In this document: one piece after another, positions 11,949-24,000 of the stretch | Layout: every line of letters starts with the position of its first letter | How positions within the stretch are numbered: position 1 is the stretch's first letter | Assembly (NCBI GenBank): GCA_016490735.1 | Contig: JAEMWC010000058.1 | Coordinates: 1,533,501 to 1,597,500, forward strand | Reading direction: 5' to 3' | Source of the DNA: Pachyseris speciosa | Lineage: Eukaryota; Cnidaria; Anthozoa; Scleractinia; Pachyseridae | Length of the DNA: 64,000 bases | The notes under the pieces: model-generated | Told to the model about the DNA's origin: nothing | The model's database searches: none | What the model saw: only the letters and a program-made list of their open reading frames with translations | Translations under genes and position numbers: made by a program

Positions 11949-11980
11949 CTGTGGACAAAGGCGACAAGTGCTGCGTTTGT
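11949..11980 (-). CDS. SMCR8: SMCR8 exon 23 (probable)
   Basis: 32 bases, phase 0 in, phase 2 out. Encodes TNAALVAFVH. The acceptor lies behind a T-rich tract (A-rich on the plus strand, 11985-12035). The intron separating it from exon 22 holds a SINE with a LINE inserted in it. Further C-terminal exons were not found. Confidence 0.5.
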
Positions 11981-12232
11981 CTGAAAACCACAAAACAAAA
12001 CAAAAAAACAAAAAAAGAAAAGAAAAGAAATCAAAATTAAGGACAAAGAAATGCCCTAAAATGGATCAGCATTCTAATTTATGTTAATTATACACGAAAT
12101 AAATCATATATGAACTACGGAAATGAAATGAAATCAAATGAAGAATGATCCTCGCAGTTGTGAACGCAATTTATGCAATTGCGTAAAGAAGCCTGAAAAA
12201 AAAAAAAAAAAAAAAATTCAGGACTTCAACGG

Positions 12233-12263
<31 letters not shown>

Positions 12264-14034
12264 TCGTACTTGTCGTTCAGGTAATGCTGTAGGTCATGAC
12301 AATATTTCTATGAACTTAATTAAAGATACTATTGATATAATAATCTCCCCTGTTACTAGCTTGATTAACTTATCCATCACCTCTGGTATTGTGCCAAATC
12401 AATTAAAAATTGCTCGAGTTATTCCTTTATTTAAATCTGGTGAACAGGATATATTTACAAATTACAGACCCGTGTCTGTTTTACCTGCATTCTCTAAAAT
12501 TCTAGAGAGAGACGGTCATGTACAATCGTCTTTTAAGGTTTCTCAATGTCTATAAAATTCTCTCTGATAATCAGTATGGTTTTCGCAAACATCACTCCAC
12601 TGCTTATGCTCTAGCTTGTTTGTATGACAAAATCTCTTCCGCTATTGAAAATAAGGAATATACAGTTGGTATTTTTATAGACTTGTCTAAAGCCTTTGAC
12701 ACCGTTGATCATCAACTTTTAATTTCAAAACTAGAGCATTATGGTGTTCGAGGCACTGCACTTAGATGGTTTGAAAGCTATCTAGGCGATAGACAACAAT
12801 ATATGGAATTTAATGGTATTTGTTCGGATTCTTGCCAAATAAAGTGTGGGGTGCCTCAGGGCTCTATACTAGGCCCCCTCCTCTTTCTGCTCTATATAAA
12901 TGATCTGTGTAATGTGTCAAAGGTGGTGGACTTTATTCTTTTTGCTGATGACACTAACATATTTTTTTCTCACAAAGATTTTAATTTACTTTCTGAAACC
13001 CTAAATTCTGAAATGTGTAAATTAACACAGTGGTGTCGAGCTAATAAGCTGTCAATTAACTTTAAGAAATCGAATTTTATGGTTTTTAGACCACGCCAAA
13101 GGAGGCAAACACTTGATCTATCCATTCAAATTGACAACAATATGATTGATTGTGTGAAAGAAACAGTATTTGTCATGGAAGCCTCACATTCTTAGTGTCT
13201 CTAGAAAAATATCAAAATCTATAGGCATTACTCATAAGTCAAGTTTTTGCCTTCCCAAAACTTCCTTACACTGTTTGTAATATAGTCTAGTTTACCCTTA
13301 CTTAATATATTGTGTTTCAGTTTGGGGATCGACATATCAGAGTAATTTAAATCGCGTTATTCTTCTGCAAAAGAAGATAATAAGAATAATATCTAAAGTT
13401 CCTTTCGATTCCCACACTGATGTTCTTTTCAAAGAAAAGGAGATTTTGAAATTCTCTGACATTTATTTATACCAGATAGGTAAATTCATGTATCTATTCA
13501 AAAGAGGTTTACTTCCTAATTATTTTCGTGATATGTTTACTCTCGCAAGCCAGTTACATTCGCATTATACAAGAAATTGCAACCTTTTTTACATACCTCC
13601 CTGCCGAACTAATATTCGAAACTTCTCAATTCGGTTTCAAGGACCTAAGTTTTTCAACTCGTTAAGTCATGAAATTCAAAACAGTGAAAGCATCCGTTTG
13701 TTTGGGAAAAGACTTAAAAAATTCCTTCTTTCTTAGGCAAATATACTCATTGTTGAGCTACTTACTTCTTCTTTTCTTTTCTTTTTAAAATAATACATTT
13801 CATATTTCATGCTGTCCCCGTAATTCGTATGATGTATCCTATATTGTCAGGAAGCCTATAGTTCATAAGCCCCCGGCTTCTATATAGGCTTTCTTGTCAT
13901 TACCACCTTAAACATTTGTAGTCTATTGTCTTAAATTTAAGTTATTATAAATTTCTTGTGTTTCGTATTTTTAAATTTTGTATTTTTATGTGGTTAATGG
14001 CAAAATAAATGGAAAATGGAAAAATGGATGCTCT

Positions 14035-14069
<35 letters not shown>

Positions 14070-14278
14070 AGGTCAATTGTGGGTTCATATGTTCCCGAGA
14101 AAGAAATGAGTGTGAATGATATATGAAAGGAATCATATATGAACTGCGGAAATGAAATCAAATGAAGAATGATCCTCGCAGTTGTGAACGCAATTTATGC
14201 AATTGCGAAAAGAAGCCTGAAAAAAATTCAGGACTTCAACGGGGTTTGAACCCGTGACCTCGCGATTAACGGTGCGGT

Positions 14279-14317
<39 letters not shown>

Positions 14318-17300
14318 ACAGGTTAATGATGGGTTCATATGTTCCCGTGAAAGAAATGAGTGTGAATGAGATATGAAATGAATCATATATGAACTGCGGA
14401 AATGAAATCAAATGAAATGACGAAATGAGGTCACGCCGGGGTTCAAACCCCGTTGAAGTCCTGAATTTGTTTGTTTGTTTGTTTTTTCAGGCGTCTTAAC
14501 GCAATTGCATTAAATGTCCGAGGGCCTGAATTATTCAACTGCACTTGTTCCATAAGAGGTATAGGGCAGAGGTATAGCAATAATAGCAATAAGAGGTATA
14601 GCAGAGCATCCAGCGTAAAATGGCAGAACATATGGACGAGCCGTGAGGTTAGATTAGGAGGACAGCAAAATATACCCCGATAAAATTAATAACATTCTTT
14701 CTACGCGAGAGATTTCTTGGGAAGGTTAACCTCCAGTAGCACCGTATCATTCCTTTATGGTGTATACGATGAAGCCAAATGGACAAAACGAATCAAATCT
14801 TTTTTTTAGTGTAAATGGCCATTCAACTGGCGTGTGTACCAATAAACTAAGGCGGAAGAAGAAAATTGCACAGAGAAAATTAGTTGTGCCGTGCCTTATA
14901 AAAAAGGACACAAAATAAGACGAAAAACGTTCAGTGAAAGTGTTAAGGAAAGTCTAATACTTACTGGCCATTGGTTGGCATAATTGCAAAAGGAGCGGAG
15001 ATAATGACCCTGAGGAAAAATAAGCCTTGATTAGAAGAGCTAAAATGGATCCCCACAATCTCAAACCTTCATGAGAAAGATGATTGTGTTCGACATATAT
15101 CAGGAAAAAAAAATTCTGAAAACAGCTCACACCCATCTCAACAATAAGTGACACGAAAAGTGGAAGTGCGCGTGCTCTGAACCCCAATTTATACTCTCAA
15201 TACAGGGCTTCTTACCTTATATTGTGGAGTCTCAATGAGGTCCGTTTCAAAATTCAGTACGGAAACATATCTCTGAAAGGTATGGGTGGTACAGATTAAA
15301 ACAATTACTTTGCACATTGCCTCCCGCAATGAGCAACCTTCTCATCGGCAATCACAACTTTCAGAAAACATAACTAAACCACGCGATTTACACATACCTT
15401 AACAGACTTGGGGAGCATGTTCATGTGTTTGTTCTTCGCAAGACCAACAAGCTTCAACCTTCAAGGAGGAGCATAGCTGCATTAGAGCGGTAATGAGAAC
15501 AATCATGGATCTACAATGAATGCCACAATTAGGGACGCTGCTCCACGGATATGATTTTCGCCGAAGAGTCCGTTTGGAAGGGTTAAACCGCCTCGGAAAT
15601 TTAGATCAACGAAAAACTTGCTTTCGCATTGACAAAATTAGCCTCAAACGTCAATAAAAGTGGAAAAATAATTCGAAAGAAGGCAGCTAGCTTTTTAAGA
15701 AAGCCAAGCCTTGGAGATTCAGGGATCTTTGTTAGCTTGTACAAAACATGCCTCAGTTAACAAACCATACTTGAAATGACCTGAGATCAAAGGAAACGAC
15801 TATAAGAAAGCGTTTGCTTAATTGCTTTTGCTGGGTACCCCGAGTTTACTCTTTACACGAGTCAAGTTTGAACCCGTCAAGTTGGAGTCAGGAGTCAAGT
15901 TTGAGTCGAGTCAAATAATTGTTCTTCTGCTTCCTCATCTGACTTAAAGCTCTAACCTTAATAGTCAATGCTGCTGATAGCGAGGAACTCTCCGAACAAC
16001 TTCCGGCGCACCACAGGCCGGACACAGCGCGTCGACATACACATTAAGTTTCGGAATGATTGCATCGGTTAACTTGCACACGACTGGGGCACGAGCGGCT
16101 AGAACTTACTGCATATGCACCTTAATAAAGGGGGGGGGGGGGGGGGGGTATCGAAAACAGACTATCGCAAATCAAGTCTCTATGAACTTGAAGGCTACTG
16201 GGCCTGGAATAATTGAGATAGCAAGTACAATAAATTATTCATTTCAAGACAATAACAGCTAACGACGTGTACTATACTTGCCATGATAGATCACACATCT
16301 GCAGCGGTTTCGTTCTCCAAGGAACTACTGCCTTTCCATGACTAGAGGACAAATAATCCACGGATTACAACTAAGAAACCTATTACAAGGAAATTATCAC
16401 GAATCTTACTGATCTTTATACCATGATAATTCTACAGGGGAATTTTTCAAATTTTCTGACCTTCTCCTTTTGAGAGGAAGCCCAGTGAATTAAAGAAAGC
16501 AAACTTAACAAAGAACAACACGATACAAAGGTAGTACTTAGTTAAGTAGACTTTAGTACTCCAAATTAAACATGCATATCTACTTGTGAGGACGTTTACT
16601 CTTGACTCCAAAATTTTCCATCTATTCTCTACCTATATGTATGGCAAAATCGGAGTACCCGAACGTACTAAACGTAAGGTATCGAATTTATTCATCAGGA
16701 ATCAGCAATGGGCATTCACTCTAAGAATATAACTTTGCATTATTAAAAATCGTATCTCTACTCCATTTCTGTAGGCAGAAACACATTACTGTTCGAATAC
16801 TTAATCGGAGCAATAAACAAACCTCGTATTTTCTGGTACAAACATCCACAAAGCGGAAATGATCATTCGCACATCCCTAAGAAGTAAAATATGTTATTTT
16901 CCTGCTTATGAACAAAGGAGTGTTTCAAGAAGTACCAAGACTAACTGAAATGGTCTTGGGGCATTACACAGGCCAGACGCCACGATTTAAAATAACAAAA
17001 GTGGCAAAAATAAATTGAAAAACTGAAACAAAATTTACCCAAGCCACAGACCTCTTCCAGTACAATTATTTGGTCTTATTTCCCTGTCCAAAACATATAT
17101 TCTTCCCAAGTGATGGAAGAGGAGCACATTCCAACCCTCGCCCAGAATGAGACGAACACGAGGACAAAGCAAAAGCCCTGCCTTGCAGCGTGTTGAGGGT
17201 TCTGAAGTCAACATAAAAACAGGCGCATCCAACCTCCTGCTAAACAGCCACCATCCCTCATGGAGAAAACTCGGAAAATTAAAACTAAGCAATACGCCTC

Positions 17301-20300
17301 TCCCTGTTTATAATAAAATATTCGCCCAGCCTAACTCTTAACAGTCTCACTTAGTAATACTCTACCGGATACAAACCTTTCATTTCGAGGTTCGGCAAAA
17401 ATAACCACTGGTCTCCCAGAAAGAAGAGCGTAGAGCAAATAAACACCGCAACTGAAGTTATTTCGCAAAAACAGCACATTGGAACCTGGCAAAGTACAAT
17501 GAGAATACTAACCATTATGTGCATACAAAATTTATCTCAAATTTTCAAATCTAAGAAATTTATGTTGTACTTTGGTACTGGTTACAACAATTTTCTGTTA
17601 CCTGAGTATGATTCCAGTGGTTGGGAAACTTCTTCTGCAAAGCATCGAAGTCTGATCTTTTCTGGTCTGTGCGAGAAATCATTCATATCGGTTAAGCTAA
17701 CTAACAATTATCCTGCGAACTTGAGCGGAATATAGCCAGGTACTTGGCCGACGAGGCCATAGGTGGTTTGCAGCCAATCTCTAGAGACACAGATAACAAG
17801 GGTGAAACGAACAAATGCTGGTGGACGAACAAAAGGAGCCAATGAGAGATGAATTGTTTACGTCCACCAGCACGGCGGCGATGACGTAACGTGCAAACCA
17901 CCTATTGCCGAGTTTGCTAAAATCAAGAGATATTCCGCAAGATTGAGCAGGACAATTGTTTCCTTATTCAACACACTGAAAACAAAACACATTTTGCCGA
18001 ATTAATGGTGGAGAAGCTAGAAAAAGCCATTATTTGTCTCCCCTTTACAGGGAGTAACGTATATCGTAGGATATACTGTATGTTGTGTACGTACGACGAA
18101 TACTGAGCAAGCTATGACCATATTTGGACAGTGTTACAATGTGTTGAATAATAACAGTGCACATATACGAGACCCGTGCCACGACAATCCAACTTGCAGC
18201 TGGCAAATCACATTATTGATTTAATGTTTATCTATTTTGGCTTCGCTTTTGAAGGCTGCCATGAATTGTAAAGAATTGTAATAGTCGTAAACAAATAGGA
18301 GTGGAACATACTGGATTCTTTCACTAGACATGAAAAGCCCTAGTTGTTGTAGCTGTTCTTTGTAAAAAAAATTCACGGGCAGGCCCCCTCAAAATTTCAT
18401 CACTGCAGCCCCGAGGTCTTCAACAAGCGACTTTCAGGCGAAACTTTTTTTCGCAAGGATTCAAATCGTCAAAACAGAAGTGACAAAAATGATTAATAAC
18501 CAACAAAACTGGTTTCAAATGTAGCCCAAATTGTAGAGAAGCACCGAGCTCCTTAATAATATGCGAATTCTAACCTGAAACTGGAAGATAATCTTTTTAG
18601 ATAAAGCTTTTCATCTCCACTTGGCATACAACCTCCAGTCCCACCTTCACTTTTTGATCTCTTGAATGTACACCTAACAGAAAGGTTGTTTCTACTGCTT
18701 ATAGTTCTCGATGGTGCATCCGCAGGACATGTATTTATTCCCTTTTCGCTCTTTGCTAAAGTCACTGGATTTGATTTCCGAAAAACTGGAAAAGTCAATT
18801 TCTTTCCACGCTTGCGATGTCTTCCACTTCTATAGTCAGAGGATGCTGTGTTAATACTCTCCAAACTTCGAGTTATTCCACTTGTTTGGCTATAGCGCAA
18901 GCTAGTGGTTGCTTCTAAAATTGCACTCGTTTGTCTATTAAAGCGAACATCACTGTAGTCTGACAAGGCATCCTCATCCAATAACGCATAGTCCGCTAAT
19001 GACAACCTCTCCTTCGTACCAGCCAGAGAAGTATCTGAATGAATGGACATAACATCAATGTTCTCAACTCTGGAATCATCGGAGCTGCCATAACTTGATG
19101 ATTCTACTCCTTGCAGATCTACATGGAAAGACGACCTAAGTAAGGGAAGAACAGTTGTTAATAGACCCTATGCAAAAATGGCTGTCTTTAAATTATTCCG
19201 GCTTTTGTTCGTATTCATCGTCACTCATTATCACGTCTGCTGCTCAAATAAGTCAGGGTCTTTATTATAATTTTACATGTAGATGGACATGCCGAAAATA
19301 TCATCGTCATCATCATCATCATCGTCATCATCACTTTATTTTTAAAGTCTCAAATCTTTGCAGCCGAGCACAGGTGCTCTACTAATTGGGAAAACTAAAT
19401 CAAATCAACTCTAGAGTAGAATCAAATCAAATAAAATGTTGGTTTGGGGGAGAGGGGAAAACCGGAGTAAACCTCTCGGAACGAGTAGAGAACAAACAAA
19501 CTCAGCCCTCAAAGTACAAAGTACTCATTTACGGTACGGTTAGCCATAACTGCAATGTTGTTCCCAATGTTGCGGACACATGCCATACGCGGACATCAGA
19601 TCGCAGCCCCTGCGATTTCTCCACTGAAACGCTACATTTACAACTTCCGGTGAGCGGACACCTCTCGTAAGAGGAAGCAAACACTTGTTTGAAGCTCCAT
19701 GGGTTTAAATGGCCTCCCTTAAGTCCACTGGCTTGTTGAAAATGAAACTCAGAGGACGGATCCTCTTCATTTATACTATACCTTTGACCGTGTTTCCCCA
19801 TTTACCAGCAGTGTACACTTTCTCTAATGCTACCGGCGTCCAGCTACTGAAATATGCACACATTACTTGCTAAGAGACCTTTTTAGCTTGTAGATTTTGT
19901 TTTCTCATTGTAGACCACGTGATGGTACCCTAGAGAACTGTTTCTTTGAAATTTCGCCTTATCCATGTGCATATTTACGCATAATTTATGAAAAGACAAA
20001 AGGCAAATCCCCTTGGGAAGATCACATGGTCTACATTGGGAAAACAAAATCTACAAGCTAAAAAGGTCTATTCTAGTAAAACACCCCATCTCCTGCGATA
20101 CTTTCAAGCCTTTTGAGCTTCTGCAAGTGGTGACGAGAGGTTTGACTGTACATGTATAAAATTTCGTCGCGCAAAAAGGACCAAAAAGGCCTACTCACGA
20201 TGGAGAAAATGGTGAGACTATTTCATCACTTGATCTTGCGGACCCGACTAACTCATCCTCTAAGCACGACTGAAATGACTCCAAGCTGTATAAACTGCCA

Positions 20301-20729
20301 TTCTAAAAAAGTAATAATAAAAATAAATTTTATAAAACAAAAGTCCCCTCCGGCAACACAAATATTTTAAAGAGCTCTTAGAAAATTGCCGTATTTCAAT
20401 GTTTCTGCAACAAAAAGGACGTACAAACAATTGAAACCGCTAATTTTATGGTCACACGAGGAGAGGAGCCGTGGGTTACCAGTTTGCGGGGTCACAATTA
20501 AAAGTAAGTCTTCTTTCTTCATCGTTCTTTTAAATTAATAATTAATTAATTTATTTATTTATGTGAATGATATATGAAATGAATCATAAATGAACTGCGG
20601 AAATGAGATCAAATGAAGAATGATCCTCGCAGTTGTGAACGCAATTTAGGCAATTGCGAAAAGAAGCCTGAAAAAGAATTCAGGACTTCAACGGGGTTGA
20701 ACCCGTGACCTCGCGATTACCGGTGCGAT

Positions 20730-20770
<41 letters not shown>

Positions 20771-20991
20771 AGGTTAATGATGGGTTCATATGTTCCCGTG
20801 GGAGAAATGAGTGTGAATGATATATGAAATGAATCATAAATGAACTGCGGAAATGAGATCAAATGAAGAATGATCCTCGCAGTTGTGAACGCAATTTATG
20901 CAATTGCGAAAAGAAGCCTGAAAAAAATTCAGGAGCAGGTCAATTGTGGGTTCATATGTTCCCGTGAGAGAAATGAACCCACAATTGACCT

Positions 20992-21032
<41 letters not shown>

Positions 21033-24000
21033 ATCGCATCGGTAATCGCGAGGTCACGGGTTCAAACCCCGTTGAAGTCCTGAATTTTTTTCAGGCTTCT
21101 TTTCGCAATTGCATAAATTGCGTTCACAACTGCGAGGATCATTCTTCATTTAATTTATTTATCTTCACAAGTTTTCGGTAGATTTAAACAGGACTACTGA
21201 AATAAGGAATAATAAAGGAGAAAGGCCAAAAAATGGTTTAACTAATACCATGCCCCTGTAATTTAGAATGACGGTAAGTTTTGAAAATATACGGGAGAAA
21301 AGCACATAGATATACCTTTAGTTAACAATAACTAAACACAAACATACACACCAGGACAAAAACGATTTCTTGCATATCTAAGTATGAGTAACATGAGCGA
21401 GGTAACTAAACTAAGTTATACTGAAGTCAGTCATTCAATATTGAGAGACATAACGTTTCAGAAGGGCATTCTTAAATAACTTTTTTGTAGGCTCAGTTCG
21501 GATGGAGAGGGTGAATTCATTCCAAAAGTACCGTCCTAAAATAGTGGGACAAAATTTTCTGATATTAATTCGAGTGGATGGAATCTGAAGATTTATAGAG
21601 GAAACACTATACGGGTAGTATAACTATGTTGCTCTGATAAAAGTGGCAGAAGTACAAAATTTGATGGTTTATCATCACATAAGTGATCGTAAAGAAAGAG
21701 ACACAGAGCGGTTTTCAATTGAGTGTCGAAAGTAATTCTCGTTTTGCTTTGGTTTTGCATTGCTTCATACTGTGATTGGCCAGGAAAACTCGCGCCACTT
21801 TCTCAACCAATGAGAAGCAAAACCAAAACCAACCGTGACTTGCACGCGCGTATTTTTCCGCGCTTTGCGCCGGCTATATGTAATTGCTTCGTATTCTGAT
21901 TGGCTCATTGCACTGCTTACTTCTGTTGTGATTGGTCACAGTAATTGCTTTGGTTTGGTTTTACGACACTCAATTGAAAAGCGCTCTAAATGTAATTTGG
22001 CTTTATCTGGGACTGATTAAGGCTCGCAGTACTATTCTGGTTGGGATCCGATGTTCTACATCATGTGCTTGCATGACGGCAAGCAAGCTAAGGAGGTCAC
22101 TATGAAAATGACATGCACCGCACGGTTCATTGTGTAATCTTATTTAACCAACTTTTACAAACAGAAACTATATCATGAAATATCTTTACATACCGATGAA
22201 CGTCTTGTCACACAGCCTTGGTTCGGGAGGTTTAGCCAAGTTTCTTTGGGCCACTGGTTGGTTACGCACTTCCTGTGCACATGCACAGAGCATACCAAAG
22301 CAATATAGCAAAAAGGAAAAATGGACATTATACAGAAAGAAAGCAGTCACATTTTAACAGACACTTTATACAGGACAAGGGAAGTTTTGCAAAGCTCAAA
22401 AGAATGAACATTCACTTCCCCTCTTCAATCCTATGTTTTTAATCATACCTCTATATCATATTTTTTTTATTCGTATCATGTCTACCTTGTGTTATTTATT
22501 AACTGACAATAACAAATCAGCCCAGGCGAATTAACCACTGAAGCTGTTAGCTGTCTCTAATGGCTGAAAAACCTGCTTCACTTTCTCAACTAAATGGAAC
22601 TAAAACTGAAATTATGAATTGCCTGAACTACTTTTCCCGTACTAGACGCCATTTCGGTCATTTCGCCTCGAGTAACAGCTCATTTATTGAAAGAAGTAAT
22701 TTTTCTGTTGTGTCCCTCCCATACTCGGAAAAAATTTTCCAGTCCTCCCCATAGGAGTCGAACCTATGTCCTTTCCCGGCCAACAGTACAGCGATAGTTA
22801 TAAATGCCTTTTATTGGTCTTAACTTTTCTTACTTAACGATGAAGATGATTATCTTCCTAAAACAATGATCGTTGCTAAAATATCTGCTGGATTTATGGA
22901 ACCAAAATAGCACCTTTAAATTTTAGATCCTGTTATTGTAGATTATCATGTTACTGTAAATTATCTTATTTCCTTGTTCTTAGTAAAAAGATCTCGTTGT
23001 AATCTGTACTCGAATTATTTTTAATTAATTTTTGTAATTTGTGTTATTTTCCTTCTGTGTTTTAACCATCCTTTTGACCCACCCGACTCGACTAGCCTTT
23101 GCTACCTTCGGATGGGTACTTTGTATCTGTCAAGCGTTGTTGTTGTTGCGTTGTTGTTGTTAATCCATGAAATAAAAGTATGTATGTATAAATTATGGCT
23201 GAGATCTTTGGAACTACTCCAGAATAGCATTACAAGGCATAGATGGCATTCGCGATTTAGCCTAAATTTTCAAAAAGGTGATTTGTAATCCGTTTCAATC
23301 TTCTCCATTCTTCACCATCCTCGCCATATTTGCATTTATTCTTGTCTCTTTGGTGCTTATCTTCCCTGAAAATTTGTTATGTCACTGTTTCGCATATCTC
23401 TAATAATGAACCAAAATATCGTGACCGTGCTCCTTTAATATGGTGCCGCTATAATACAGGTTCGACTGTATTCTGCGCGCTGGTGTCTGGTCACTTCCGC
23501 CTACAGGGTTATCCATTTTCAGAATATCTATTTACGTTGTTTTGGAAACCTTATTCCGCATATTTATTATTCCTAAACTGGAATAAAAGGACAAACCAGA
23601 AGGGTGTCAAAAGAACACAACCTGTAATTTACTAGTCGATTAAACCGAAGAAACGAAAACGAACTTACATGTCAATCCTGTGAAGAAAATTACACACGAC
23701 ACTCCGACCGATTGTTAGAAGCGAGGGGAAACGCTCTGGAATGAAAGACATTCATATTTGAGAAGTTACAAGAACTGAAAGGAAAATGAAACATTCAGCT
23801 CTAAGAATCAAGGGAACAAAGTGATAAAAGCCGCTAGGGAAAGTGGATATGCGTTCTTAACAACAACATTCCAATATGGCAACCAAATAGCCAATAAATG
23901 TCCATTTATCCTTACCAAGATGGCTTGTCTCGGTCTGCTCTATTAAAAGCGCTGCTGTTTCCCTGTTGTAATGCTACATAGGGAAGTACATAAAATAAAC

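Noticed and set aside
16116..16126. 11-base candidate microexon (GTGCATATGCA) in SMCR8
   Set aside because: The chain from exon 18 through exon 19 to exon 20 already closes in frame upstream of it and matches the family, leaving no place for it.
18553..18575. Stop codon at 18553 as the natural end of the minus-strand serine-rich gene
   Set aside because: A donor (GTTAGA) lies just upstream, and splicing there joins in exact phase to exons 15-22, which are clearly SMCR8.
21007..21079. Functional tRNA-Thr gene
   Set aside because: The anticodon stem is mismatched, the loop is oversized, and the same unit is repeated with an attached SINE body.
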